Source: Bog-473 sp963745175
GTDB lineage: Bacteria; Actinomycetota; Acidimicrobiia; Acidimicrobiales; RAAP-2
NCBI GenBank assembly: GCA_963745175.1
Contig: CAVUWK010000007.1
Coordinates: forward strand, 124,001-188,000
Direction of reading: 5' to 3'
Length of the DNA stretch: 64,000 nucleotides
Shown here: positions 47,102 through 55,956 of the stretch, piece after piece
Position numbering within the stretch: position 1 is the stretch's first letter
Layout: each line of letters starts with the position of its first letter
Notes under the pieces: model-generated
What the model was told of the DNA's origin: nothing
The model's input: only the letters and a program-made list of their open reading frames with translations
Databases searched by the model: none
Made by a program: the position numbers and the translations under genes

Positions 47102-48079
47102 TCATCCGTCGCCACGCAGTTCTTCGGGTGTCGCGATCACATCGACGAGGGCTTCGGATCGGAGCACGGTCAACGCCAACGGCTGGCCGATGGCGTCGCC
47201 GAGCATCAGTCGCTGCAACGACTGGGCGCTCGTAACTGCCTCGCCATTGGCACTGACCAAAAGATCGCCGGGGCGCAGTCCAGCCTTTGCGGCCGGTCCG
47301 TCCGAGACGACCTGCTCGATTCGCATTCCTGTCTTCTGACCGCGTCGACTGGCCAGCGCCGGGGAGAGCGGGACGGGGGTCCCCGCCAGGCCCAGGTAGG
47401 CCCGGCGGACACGACCCTCGGCCATGAGGGTGGCGACGATCTGTCGGGTGATGCCGTTGATGGGGATGGCCAGCCCGACCCCGACCCCGGCAACCGCGGT
47501 GTTGATGCCCACGACCTCACCCGAGGCGACGACAAGGGCCCCGCCCGAGTTCCCCGGGTTCAGTGCGGCGTCCGTCTGAATGACGTCATCGACGATGCGA
47601 GTGTTCTCGCCGGCTCGAGTCGGCATGGAGCGACCCAAGGCACTGACGACTCCGGCCGTGACCGTCCCGGCCAGACCGAGGGGGTTGCCGACCGCCACGA
47701 CCAGTTGTCCCACTCTGAGATGCGAGGCCTCACCCAACCGCGCCGGCGCCGGGGTCACGCCGTCGGCGCGGACCACGGCCAGGTCGGACAGCGGGTCACT
47801 GCCGACGACGCGGAACGGGACGGTGGTGCCGTCGGAGAAGGCGGCCTGACCGGCCTCTGCCTTCCCGACCACGTGTGCATTGGTGAGCAAGAAGCCGTCG
47901 TTCGTGAACACGACCCCCGAACCTGCACCGGCCGCGACGCTGCCGTCACGGAGGCGCCGGGTTACCTGCAGTGCCGCAACCCTGGGGGTCAGTTGTTCGG
48001 CGACCGAGACGACGACCTGGGAGTACGCGTCAAGTGCAGCGACTTCGGGTTCGGATGAGCGGGTGAGGGTATCGGCCAT
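47102..48079 (-). CDS. S1C (HtrA/DegP-like) serine protease with PDZ domain
   Basis: 325 residues. The catalytic triad is visible: His in LLTNAHVVGKA, Asp in DPLSDLAVVRA and Ser in LNPGNSGGALV. A C-terminal PDZ domain runs from MRIEQVVSDGPAAKAGLRPGDLL. AAGGA eight bases upstream sets ATG 48079. Unlike most HtrA proteins it has no N-terminal signal peptide or membrane anchor, so it is likely cytoplasmic. The upstream region has an A/T-rich promoter. Confidence 0.93.
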   Translation of the reverse strand: MADTLTRSSEPEVAALDAYSQVVVSVAEQLTPRVAALQVTRRLRDGSVAAGAGSGVVFTNDGFLLTNAHVVGKAEAGQAAFSDGTTVPFRVVGSDPLSDLAVVRADGVTPAPARLGEASHLRVGQLVVAVGNPLGLAGTVTAGVVSALGRSMPTRAGENTRIVDDVIQTDAALNPGNSGGALVVASGEVVGINTAVAGVGVGLAIPINGITRQIVATLMAEGRVRRAYLGLAGTPVPLSPALASRRGQKTGMRIEQVVSDGPAAKAGLRPGDLLVSANGEAVTSAQSLQRLMLGDAIGQPLALTVLRSEALVDVIATPEELRGDG

Positions 48080-48097
48080 CACAGATCCTTCTTACAA

Positions 48098-48116
48098 GAT
48101 TACGTGATTACTTATA
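48098..48116 (-). promoter_or_regulatory. A/T-rich promoter region of the protease gene
   Basis: Two direct copies of GATTAC (48098-48103 and 48106-48111) run into CTTATA, which read on the minus strand gives a -10-like TATAAG about 32 bases before the protease start. No clear -35 is visible. The direct repeat may be a regulator site. Confidence 0.35.
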
Positions 48117-48279
48117 CCGGAATCCTGGGGCCTCCATGACGCGGGACGGCGACCCATCGGCCTCGTGACCGGCCGGGATCCCACGGCGGGCGCTGACCTG
48201 CACGTTCATCGCTTGGGAGACGCGAACCTGCGACGTTCGGGTTTTGCGTGGATAGCAGCCGGCAAGTCCAATAGGTTCG

Positions 48280-49230
48280 GTGGTCGTGAGCGCCGGGCCG
48301 GCGGGAGCCGAGGAGCACCACCAGGTCGTCATCATCGGCGGGGGGATGGCCGGCGTGAGCTGTGCTCTCGAGTGTCACGACATCCAACTCGACACCATCG
48401 TGCTCGAGATGCAGGCGGACCTCGGCGGCCAGATCAACGAGATCCCGTTCCACGTCCGCAACGTGGCGGCCGGCGCCTACGACGACGAGCACCCGTTGCC
48501 GCTGGCTCTCGAGCGGTCGGCGGCGATCCTCGGCGACCGGGGCCGTCGATCATGGCCGGTCGACCGGATCGACCTCGGCCAGCGGTGGGTGGAGTCGGCC
48601 GGGCGACGGCTGGCGGCCGACGCCATCGTGCTCGCGACCGGGGTAGGACTGCGGCGGCTCCCCGCTGCCGTGGATGGGGCCTTCGGCGGAGACGTGACCT
48701 ACCAGCTGGGGTCGGATCTCGACCGGTTCGCCGGCCGCCCGGTGGTAGTGATCGGCGGCGGGGACAACGCCACGCTCGATGCCCTGGCCCTGGCGCAGGT
48801 CGAATCCCCGGTCACGCTGGTGCACCGCTCCGAGCACCTCGGCTCCCGGCCGGACATCGCGAGCCAGCTCCGCGACGATCCGAGGATCACCGAACTCGGC
48901 CGATGGGATCTGGACGCCGTCCACGGGGACGACCGGCTGGAAGAGGTGGTGCTGGTGCGGTCGGCCACCGGTGAACATCGCACGGTCAAAGCCGGCGGAC
49001 TGGTGGTGCGGGTCGGTCAAGCTCCCCGGACCGAGCTCTTCCGGGACCAGGTCGAGCTCGACCGTTCCGGCGCTGTGGTGGTCGACGAGACGCTGGCGAC
49101 CTCACGCCAGGGCGTGTTCGCCGCCGGCGACGTTGTCGCCGGCGCCTACTGGCGGATCGCCACCGCCATGGGACACGGGTCGCTGGCGGCGAGATCCGTC
49201 CTGCGGCACCTGGCGGCAGCGCCGCGGTGA
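48280..49230 (+). CDS. FAD-dependent NAD(P) oxidoreductase, thioredoxin-reductase-like, no CxxC
   Basis: 316 residues. The FAD motif is HQVVIIGGGMAGVSCALEC with VLEMQADLGGQINEIP after it; the NAD(P) motif is PVVVIGGGDNATLDALAL; the end FAAGDVVAGAYWRIATAMGHG is the TrxR-type FAD contact. The redox CxxC of thioredoxin reductase is absent, as in ferredoxin-NADP reductases of this fold. The start is one of two close GTGs (48280 or 48286). Its stop overlaps the next gene's GTG by four bases. Confidence 0.88.
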   Translation: MVVSAGPAGAEEHHQVVIIGGGMAGVSCALECHDIQLDTIVLEMQADLGGQINEIPFHVRNVAAGAYDDEHPLPLALERSAAILGDRGRRSWPVDRIDLGQRWVESAGRRLAADAIVLATGVGLRRLPAAVDGAFGGDVTYQLGSDLDRFAGRPVVVIGGGDNATLDALALAQVESPVTLVHRSEHLGSRPDIASQLRDDPRITELGRWDLDAVHGDDRLEEVVLVRSATGEHRTVKAGGLVVRVGQAPRTELFRDQVELDRSGAVVVDETLATSRQGVFAAGDVVAGAYWRIATAMGHGSLAARSVLRHLAAAPR

Positions 49231-49856
49231 CCGGCGATCCCCCGTCCGTGCCACCGGCGAGCGAGGTGGTGACACGCTTCCACCACTGGCTCGAGACCCA
49301 CGCACTTCCGGATGACCGACGGTCGTCAGACGGCCCAAGGGGCTCCGACCGACCCGAACCCGTCGCATTGATGCAGCTCCTCCTCGACCTTCTCTGCTCG
49401 AACCTCGAGCAGTGGGAGCTCGAGGACGTCACCCGGCTTCCGGCGTCGGACGACGCCACCGTCGCCCGGGCCAAGCGCTCGATCGACCGCCTCAATCTCG
49501 AGCGCCACCGCCTGGCCGAGCGCATCGACGCGGCAATCGATGCGACGCTGGACCAGTCGGCCACCGCCACCCCAACGACGGAGAGTCCGGCCATGGCCTT
49601 CGACCGGCTGTCGGTGTTGGCGATCCGCCTGGACCGAACCCATCGGGCGGCGCGAGCGGCGGAGAACGGCGGCGAAGATTTCGATCCGCGCTTGCTCCGG
49701 CTGAGGGGCCAGCTGGACGTGCTGGCGGCGGCTATCGACGCCCTGCTGGAGGACGTGCGGGCCGGGCAACGGCGCTTCGTCCCCTACGAGCACCTCAAGC
49801 TCTATGCGCCGGCGGCCTCACGTCCGCGGCGTGCAGACGGTACCCGCCGCGGTTGA
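49227..49856 (+). CDS. DUF4254 family protein
   Basis: 209 residues, helical. The recognisable block is LCSNLEQWELEDVTRLPA then ARAKRSIDRLNLERHRLAERID, the DUF4254 core (N-x2-x-W-x-x-ED and KR-x-ID). The function of the family is unknown; members often sit near cell-surface sugar genes, and here a GT9 glycosyltransferase is encoded close by. It is translationally coupled to the TrxR-like gene, and its last 62 bases overlap the end of the gene on the other strand. Confidence 0.75.
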   Translation: MTGDPPSVPPASEVVTRFHHWLETHALPDDRRSSDGPRGSDRPEPVALMQLLLDLLCSNLEQWELEDVTRLPASDDATVARAKRSIDRLNLERHRLAERIDAAIDATLDQSATATPTTESPAMAFDRLSVLAIRLDRTHRAARAAENGGEDFDPRLLRLRGQLDVLAAAIDALLEDVRAGQRRFVPYEHLKLYAPAASRPRRADGTRRG

Positions 49857-50922
49857 ATCCGTAGAGGACGCGGTCACCGACGGCGGCCGCGTCCGCGATG
49901 CCGAGCGAAGCCTCGCTCAGGGAGGCGGTGGCCGCGAAACGGCCGGTCCCGGGATCAGCCAGCCAGTGCAGGCGCCCGGTCCTCCCCACCGCGCAGAGCC
50001 GGCCTCCCGCCATCACCACCGCCACGCCGCCGTTGCCCCACGCCACCTCGTCGGGCAGCGCGCCGGACACGACCACCCGGCCGTCCGAGGGATCGAGGCC
50101 GGCGTAGCGGCCGCCGCGGAGGTCCTCCCACCGGTAGTCGTCGACAGGGGACCCGGTGAGCTCGCTGCCGGCGGCCCACAGCAGCCGGCCGTCCCAGGCG
50201 AAGGCGGCTGCCCGAAGGGGCAGGTCGACGTCGAACTCAAATGGCCTCCGCCCCAACCGCCCGCCGTCGAGCGCCACTAGCGCGGCCCGGCCTTGGCCGC
50301 CCACCGCCACCAGCTGCTCGCGGCCGAGGCTGAGGGCGCCAAGGGCGGTGACCCACCCCCAGCCTTCGAGAGCCACCTCGGCGTCGATGGCAGGCTTCTC
50401 CAAGCCTCGGTGCACCGGCTCGGAGACCAGCAGGCCGCCGTCGGCAGAGGAAGCCGGCAGGGAGCTGACCAGCCGCGCCCCAACCGCCACGGTGCGCTCG
50501 AGATCGTCGGCGAACGAGGTGGAGAGCACCGGCTGGAGAAGCCCGACCGGCCCCGAAGCGGAGAGGTCCGACCGGGGAGCGCCTGAGGACGCCAGCTCCG
50601 ATGCGGCGAAGCCGAGCACCGACCCGAGGTGGTTCAGGGTCACCACCAGGCCCTCCCCCTCCTCGGCGAGCCGGAGGATGGCGTGCACGTCGAGGTCGTA
50701 CTGGGAGAGCTCGTCGTCGTCGGCGAACGCGGTGGTGCCGAAGACGGCGACCGGTTGCCACCGCCGGTCAGCGAAGACCACGTTCCGCCCGAGGTTGTTC
50801 CAGGCCACCACGTCGCCCAGGTCGGCGACCCGCCCGATCCCTTCCGGCTGAGAGTTCCGCACGCCAAGCTCGGGGTGCGCGTCGACCCCCACCGGCTGCT
50901 CGGCGCCCGTCGCCACCGTCAC
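49795..50922 (-). CDS. unknown protein, beta-propeller-like
   Basis: 375 residues from GTG 50922, which overlaps the GT9 stop by four bases. I do not recognise a family. Repeating short segments such as ALGALSLGREQLVAVGGQGR, AAFAWDGRLLWAAGSE and VAWGNGGVAVVMAGGRLCAVG, each with two or three beta strands, suggest a propeller. No signal peptide is seen. As the last gene of the queD-queC-GT9 operon it may work with the glycosyltransferase. Confidence 0.65.
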   Translation of the reverse strand: MTVATGAEQPVGVDAHPELGVRNSQPEGIGRVADLGDVVAWNNLGRNVVFADRRWQPVAVFGTTAFADDDELSQYDLDVHAILRLAEEGEGLVVTLNHLGSVLGFAASELASSGAPRSDLSASGPVGLLQPVLSTSFADDLERTVAVGARLVSSLPASSADGGLLVSEPVHRGLEKPAIDAEVALEGWGWVTALGALSLGREQLVAVGGQGRAALVALDGGRLGRRPFEFDVDLPLRAAAFAWDGRLLWAAGSELTGSPVDDYRWEDLRGGRYAGLDPSDGRVVVSGALPDEVAWGNGGVAVVMAGGRLCAVGRTGRLHWLADPGTGRFAATASLSEASLGIADAAAVGDRVLYGFNRGGYRLHAADVRPPAHRA

Positions 50923-51824
50923 ACCAGCTCGTCGAACAGGCCGAGCGCCTGCTCCGGTTGGATGTCCGCCAGGCACGGCTGCCCGGAGGGGCATGTCCTG
51001 GCCTGCCATCGGAAGCCGCGGAGGCTGACCCGGTCGTTGTAAGCGGACGCTCGTTCCTCGGTCAGACAGGCTCCATCGCAGGGGGCGCCGCGCAGGGCGC
51101 GGGCGTGGGGCCAGGGACGGAAGTACACGGAACCATGCCGGCAGATGGTCACGGTCGGCGTTCCCTGCTGCACGGCGATGTGGGTCAGCCCGGTGTCGAT
51201 CCCGATGACACCACGGCAGGACGAGAGGGCGTCAACAACGGCCCCGGGGTTCGGGAGCGGCAACGGGGGAACGGCCAGGGTGTCGATGTCTGCGACCGCG
51301 CCCGTCCGGGTCACCTGGCGAACGTCGAAGCGCCTGCGCAGCTGCGCAGCGAGCGACTCCCACTTGGTAGCCGGCCAGGCCTTGGCGGGACCATCGGTCT
51401 CGGTCACGAGCAGCACGGTGCGGTCGAGCCCCGGCTCCGGCGAGGACTGCAACGGCGCAGGGGCTGAGAAGTCCGCGTCGATGCCGAAGTCGCTGGCGAT
51501 CCGCTCGAGGATCTGGTTGATGTCGAGCGGCCCGACCGCGGCCTCGAACTCGGGGGAGCCCCACCAGTAGTCCCGCTGGAGTGGATGGTTGCGCAGGTCG
51601 ACCACCCGGTCGGCGCCGGACACCGGTGGGAATGTCCCCTCGTCCACGCAGCCCGCGAGACCGGGGATCCGTGCGGCGAGGCGCGCCTGGGAGGCCGAAC
51701 GGGCCACCAGCCAAGTCTCGGCGCCCGTTCTTGCACTGTCGGCGATCAGGGCCTGGACGATCGGGAGCGACACCACCAGGTCCCCGAGCCCGAAGGAAAT
51801 CGGCGCCACGTAGACCCGGGGCAC
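50919..51824 (-). CDS. glycosyltransferase family 9 protein
   Basis: 301 residues of the GT-B fold. The N-terminal donor-loop motif is PISFGLGDLVVSLPIVQAL and the C-terminal sugar-nucleotide site is GVIGIDTGLTHIAVQQGTPTVTI, both typical of heptosyltransferase-like GT9. A cysteine-rich C-terminus (APCDGACLTEE, CPSGQPCLADI) is unusual. It lies four bases after queC in the same operon, so a link between its sugar transfer and a deazaguanine product is possible but unproven. Confidence 0.87.
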   Translation of the reverse strand: MPRVYVAPISFGLGDLVVSLPIVQALIADSARTGAETWLVARSASQARLAARIPGLAGCVDEGTFPPVSGADRVVDLRNHPLQRDYWWGSPEFEAAVGPLDINQILERIASDFGIDADFSAPAPLQSSPEPGLDRTVLLVTETDGPAKAWPATKWESLAAQLRRRFDVRQVTRTGAVADIDTLAVPPLPLPNPGAVVDALSSCRGVIGIDTGLTHIAVQQGTPTVTICRHGSVYFRPWPHARALRGAPCDGACLTEERASAYNDRVSLRGFRWQARTCPSGQPCLADIQPEQALGLFDELV

Positions 51825-51828
51825 CCGC

Positions 51829-52506
51829 TCAGCGGTCGGCGTAGACCGTCCGATCGGTCAGTCCCGACGCGGCGAACGCGCGGCGCCGCTCGGCGCACTT
51901 GTTGCAGCGCCCACAGTGCTCGCCTGCTTGCGGGTCGATGCACGAGAAGGTGAGCTCCAGCGCCAGGTGCCGGCCGCGTTCGAGCACCTCGATCTTGGTG
52001 CACCCGGCGAACGGCGTCTCGATGGCGAGTGGCCGGTCGAGCGCAAGGCTGGCCAGCGAGGCGAGGCCGTCGAAGAACTCCGTGCTGCTGTCAGCGAACG
52101 GGTTTCCCTTCAGCGTGCCGAGCGACACGACCCCGAAGTCGTTGAGCGCGCACCAGACGCTCGACTTGGCCAGCAGCAGCAGGTTGCGTCCCGGGAGGTA
52201 CACGGCGCTGTCGGGCGTGTCCTGGTCGGGCACTTCCGCCCCCGAGACGCTCCAGTGGGCGCCGTACACGTCCGCGACGGGGAACTCGAGCGCGACGAGC
52301 GGCCGCGCCTGGCACTCCGCCGGCAACGAATCGAGGAAACGGCGGAGGTGCTCCTCCTCGGCCCCTTCCCAGGCAAGGCCGAAGCGGATATAGATCGGTT
52401 GCACCTCCTCGCCCCGCGCGCTGTGATCGGCCACGAGCACCGCACTGTCCGCGCCGCCGCTGGCCAGCACGGCCACCCGGCGGGCGCCATCTGTTGGAGC
52501 GCTCAT
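51829..52506 (-). CDS. queC: 7-cyano-7-deazaguanine synthase-like protein (QueC family)
   Basis: 225 residues. The PP-loop ATP motif is VAVLASGGADSAVLVADHS. Metal-binding cysteines are in HCGRCNKCAERRRAFAASGL, with an upstream Cys in LELTFSCIDPQ, as in QueC. The middle part (IRFGLAWEGAEEEHLRRFL) departs from standard QueC, so it may be a branch with a changed substrate. QueC turns 7-carboxy-7-deazaguanine into preQ0 with ATP and ammonia. Overlap of four bases with queD shows coupling. Confidence 0.82.
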   Translation of the reverse strand: MSAPTDGARRVAVLASGGADSAVLVADHSARGEEVQPIYIRFGLAWEGAEEEHLRRFLDSLPAECQARPLVALEFPVADVYGAHWSVSGAEVPDQDTPDSAVYLPGRNLLLLAKSSVWCALNDFGVVSLGTLKGNPFADSSTEFFDGLASLASLALDRPLAIETPFAGCTKIEVLERGRHLALELTFSCIDPQAGEHCGRCNKCAERRRAFAASGLTDRTVYADR

Positions 52507-52859
52507 TCGCCGCGATAGACGCAGCCGGTGGTACAGGTCTCCTGGACCACGACCTGGGACAGTTCGGGCAAGCCGGGCTGCAGGCGCTCCCATATCCAGC
52601 AGGCCAGGCGTTCGCTGGTCGGGTTCTCCAGCCCCTCGACCTCGTTCAGGTAGTAATGGTCCAGCTGCTCGAGCAAGGGCTGCATCGGCTCGCTGAGGTC
52701 GGCGAAGTCGCGGACCCAGCCAAACTGCTGGTCGACCGGGCCGTCGATGTGCACCGTGACCCGGAAGGAGTGCCCGTGCAACCGCGCGCACTTGTGCCCG
52801 GGCTCCACGTTGGGCAACCGATGGGCCGCCTCGAAAGTGAACTCCTTGAAAATGTCCAC
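52503..52859 (-). CDS. queD: 6-carboxytetrahydropterin synthase QueD family
   Basis: 118 residues from GTG 52859, which has TAGGGATTAC just before it. Zinc histidines are in FEAAHRLPNVEPGHKCARLHGHSF, the cysteine in that stretch (HKCARL) is the catalytic one, and NPTSERLACWIWERL and QETCTTGCVYRGE follow. QueD makes 6-carboxytetrahydropterin from dihydroneopterin triphosphate, the step before QueE. QueE is not in the window. It heads a four-gene operon. Confidence 0.9.
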   Translation of the reverse strand: MDIFKEFTFEAAHRLPNVEPGHKCARLHGHSFRVTVHIDGPVDQQFGWVRDFADLSEPMQPLLEQLDHYYLNEVEGLENPTSERLACWIWERLQPGLPELSQVVVQETCTTGCVYRGE

Positions 52860-52997
52860 GTAATCCCTAGAGCTGGTCCATCCGGGTCGTCCCGCCAGCA
52901 TCATAGGCAGACCGGCCCGTTGCACCCAGGTGCCGATCGCCGGTGCGGTCTATCTGGAGTTATGTGCTCCCGAGCGATGCCGGCGGAGCAGGGGAAT

Positions 52998-54572
52998 TCA
53001 CCGACACGCGACCCGGACTCGGCAGGTGTGGGTTCGAGGCGGCTCCTCCAACTCAGGTACCTGCAATTCCGTCTCGACCTTCGCGGTCTGGCCCCCCGAT
53101 GCCAATGTCGCCAGGTTGCCGCGCGGGAGTATTGAGCCGGCAACGACGGCTGCGATCACGAAGATCAAGGAGGACCACAGGAACGCCGTCGTGTAGCTGT
53201 GGAGTAGGGCCGCCTGGAGGTTGGACGGGGTCAGTGCCCGACCGACCAAGTAGGACGTTGCAGCACTTGCGGCCAGCGTGTTCAGCAGCGACGTGCCGAT
53301 GGATCCTCCCACCTGTTGCGCCGTGTTGAGGGTGGCCGACCCGACGCCGGCGTCCTGAGGCGCCAACCCGAGGGTGCCGGTGCTGAATGACGGCGCGACA
53401 CTCAGCCCGAACCCGACGCCCAACAGGAGGAGGTAGGGAAGCACGTGACTGACGTACGAGGAGTGCAACCCCACCAGGTGGAGCCCGAACAGTGCCGCTG
53501 CAGACACGAGCAAACCGATCGGCACGATCGGCTTGGGCCCGAACCGCGGCAGAAGGGCGCGATTGGACACCTGGGCCGTCGTGGCCAAAGCAGCTACCAG
53601 AGGGAGGAACGCCACGCCGGTCTTCACCGGGCTGAAATGCAACGTGCCCTGCAGGTAGTAGGTCAAGAACAAGAACACGCCGAAGATCCCGACGCTGGCG
53701 AACAGCATCGCCAACATGGATCCGCCCCGCGTCCGGTTGCGCACGACCCGGGGCGGGAGCAACGGGTACTTCACCTTGGTCTCGAAGTAGGCAAATACGG
53801 CGAGGAGGACCACCCCCGCCACGAGGAATCCGATCGTGTAGGGATCGCTCCACGACGTGGTCTCGGCGTGGGAGAAGCCGAAGACGAGGCAGAACAGCCC
53901 GCCGGCCACGAGGAAGAGGCCCGGAAGGTCCAACGGGTCGTGGTCAGCGCCCTCGTCCCTGGCCAACCAGAGCAGGCCGCCAGTGAAGGCGATTGCGGCG
54001 AACACGAGGTTGACGAAGAGCGTCCATCGCCACGACGCGTAGGAGGTCAGGATGCCGCCGAGCAGCAGCCCGATGGCGCCGCCCGCGCCGGCAATGGCGC
54101 CGTAGATTCCGAAGGCCTGGCCACGCTCGCTCGGATCGGTGAAGGTCGTGGTCAAGAGTGCCAGCACCGAAGGGGCGAGCAGCGCCCCGAACGCGCCCTG
54201 GACGGTGCGGGCGATGACCAGCATCGTGAAGTCGACCGAAGCCCCGCCGATGGCCGACGCCGCAGCGAAGCCGACCAGTCCGATAAGGAGGGCCCGCTTA
54301 CGTCCGATCATGTCGCCAATTCGGCCACCGAGGAGGAGCAAGCTGCCGAAGGCAAGCGAATACGCGGTGACGATCCACTGACGATCGGCGTTGGAGAAGT
54401 GCAGATCGTGCTGAGCTGTAGGGAGGGCGATGTTGACGATGGTGCTGTCGAGAATGACCATCAGCTGGGCGATCCCGAGCACGGCGAGGATCCACCATCG
54501 ACGGTCGTAGTTGGCCGCAGCAACTGTGGTCCCGCCCTCACCCGCGTGCTCCATCGTCATCAATGTGGTCAT
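52998..54572 (-). CDS. MFS transporter, DHA2 (EmrB/QacA) family
   Basis: 524 residues. The first span is WWILAVLGIAQLMVILDSTI with the DHA2 motif DSTIVNIALP. Motif A is LLLLGGRIGDMIGRKRALLIG, and the antiporter-type segment is AGAGGAIGLLLGGILTSYA. Fourteen spans are visible, and the sequence is closely related to the MFS gene at 30.6 kb. No TetR is adjacent; instead a copy-like element shared with neighbouring operons lies about 200 bases upstream. Confidence 0.93.
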   Translation of the reverse strand: MTTLMTMEHAGEGGTTVAAANYDRRWWILAVLGIAQLMVILDSTIVNIALPTAQHDLHFSNADRQWIVTAYSLAFGSLLLLGGRIGDMIGRKRALLIGLVGFAAASAIGGASVDFTMLVIARTVQGAFGALLAPSVLALLTTTFTDPSERGQAFGIYGAIAGAGGAIGLLLGGILTSYASWRWTLFVNLVFAAIAFTGGLLWLARDEGADHDPLDLPGLFLVAGGLFCLVFGFSHAETTSWSDPYTIGFLVAGVVLLAVFAYFETKVKYPLLPPRVVRNRTRGGSMLAMLFASVGIFGVFLFLTYYLQGTLHFSPVKTGVAFLPLVAALATTAQVSNRALLPRFGPKPIVPIGLLVSAAALFGLHLVGLHSSYVSHVLPYLLLLGVGFGLSVAPSFSTGTLGLAPQDAGVGSATLNTAQQVGGSIGTSLLNTLAASAATSYLVGRALTPSNLQAALLHSYTTAFLWSSLIFVIAAVVAGSILPRGNLATLASGGQTAKVETELQVPELEEPPRTHTCRVRVACR

Positions 54573-55053
54573 CGGTTGCTCCGTCTCTGCGGTCGACAGA
54601 TGAAGTCTTCCTCAGCGTAAGCCCGAGCAGGCTCTCGTGGCTCGCTCGTCTGCCACACTTCCTCTCTCACGGCATCGCCCTCCGACCTCTGCGGTCCGGC
54701 TGCTCTCGACGCATTCGGCGGATCCCTGGTTCCTCCAACGCTCAGTTCAGACCTCGAGAGCGGCTCCCGGGTCCTGGATTACCCCGAGTTGCGTCAAAAT
54801 CACCGATCCTTCCGGATAGCAGTCGAACCTCCGAATTTCTCCGTCCGACAATCCGAATATGTCCGCTCTTGCCTCACGGGATAGTCCAGCTCCGGTCCCT
54901 GGTACGTGACGCCGACGGACTGGTCGGCGAGCGTTTACGCCGCGCGAACGAATGCTTCGGGATCGGAGCTTTTCAGTGACGTTGGCCTCCTCCTCTCCTG
55001 TCTTCCTTGATCTTGTCCCCTGGGACGGGCGACCGCTGGGCGCCGCGGTCCAG
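54573..55053. other. intergenic region with shared element copy D
   Basis: About 480 bases without a recognised gene, upstream of the MFS gene. At 54770-54791 GGTCCTGGATTACCCCGAGT resembles the elements upstream of the neighbouring operons (shared TCC-GGA...ACCC..AGT, with a one-base insertion). It is the weakest of the four copies. Confidence 0.5.
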
Positions 55054-55668
55054 TCAGGCGGACTTCAGCAGGCGAGTCGTAAGCACGATGTCAACGACAT
55101 CAGGGACCGTCTCCATGCGACCCCAGTCCCGCTGAAGTTCGCATGCCAGCGAGACCCAGCTGATGGGCTGCGCCCCGGCTTGGACGATCCGCTCAAGGCC
55201 GGCTCGATGCGCTTCTGGAGAAGTCCCTCCAACGGCGTCAATGACGGGATAGACCTCGAACCCTTCGCGCAGCGCATCGAGCGTCGGGAAGGCAAGACAT
55301 ACTTCCGTCCACAATGCCGTCATGATGAGATTCTTGCGTCCCGTTGCGACCACCGCCCGACGGAAGTCGACGTCTTCCCACGAGTTGATTTGAGTCCTGT
55401 CGATCTCCGCATTGTCGGATAGCACCGCCTTGAGCTCAGGAAGCGTGTGGCCCTGACCATTCGCCACGTTGACGGTCGACAGCACGATAGGGAGGTCGTA
55501 GGTCTTGGCCAGGCGGGCAACGGACACGATGTTGTCCAACAGCAGCTCGTGCTCAATGGACGACACCGCCGCGATCTGACTCGGTTGATAGTCGATCACG
55601 ACCAGTGCCGCGTTCTGAGGGGTAAGCAGATGGTCCGTGACAGGGTCTCTGACTGGTTCGCTGGTCAT
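55054..55668 (-). CDS. isochorismatase-like cysteine hydrolase (copy 1)
   Basis: 204 residues of the YcaC-like isochorismatase fold. The catalytic aspartate is in ALVVIDYQPSQIA and the nucleophile cysteine in TALWTEVCLAFPTLDAL. AAAGGA before ATG 55668 fixes the start. Substrates of this fold are amides, imides or vinyl ethers. A second, related hydrolase lies at 61.5 kb in the same block. A long conserved element lies 150-190 bases upstream. Confidence 0.92.
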   Translation of the reverse strand: MTSEPVRDPVTDHLLTPQNAALVVIDYQPSQIAAVSSIEHELLLDNIVSVARLAKTYDLPIVLSTVNVANGQGHTLPELKAVLSDNAEIDRTQINSWEDVDFRRAVVATGRKNLIMTALWTEVCLAFPTLDALREGFEVYPVIDAVGGTSPEAHRAGLERIVQAGAQPISWVSLACELQRDWGRMETVPDVVDIVLTTRLLKSA

Positions 55669-55817
55669 GTGCGTCCTTTCGGATAACCGCTCATCTGCGT
55701 CCGCCGCAATCCGCTTCGCCATGTCCAGCGGAGGCAGTCCCGCTGGCGCGAAATCGAACGCAGCACGGTGTCTTGGTTGAAGGGCGACCAACGCCGCGCT
55801 ACCGATCTCACGATGCA

Positions 55818-55860
55818 CCGATGCCGCTTCGGTGTCGTCCAGGAAACCCGTAGTCCTCTG
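55818..55860. promoter_or_regulatory. shared upstream element, copy A
   Basis: CCGATG...GTGTCGTCCAGGAAA...AGTCCT, about 43 bases. Copy B at 62.5 kb matches it closely, including 15 identical bases in a row, and a shorter match occurs as copy C. It lies 150-192 bases upstream of the first isochorismatase-like gene. I infer an operator, perhaps for the LuxR protein at the window end. Confidence 0.6.
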
Positions 55861-55956
55861 GCGCTCCCGCCGCGGTCACCACGCAATGGTGATTCAAAAG
55901 GTGACGTGAATAGGACCAATCACGTCGCACGCCGACGCGATGGATTGCACTCTCAA

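Noticed and set aside
49227..52859. A dpd-type 7-deazaguanine DNA-modification island
   Set aside because: QueC and QueD are present but there is no DpdA-like transglycosylase, helicase or nuclease gene nearby.
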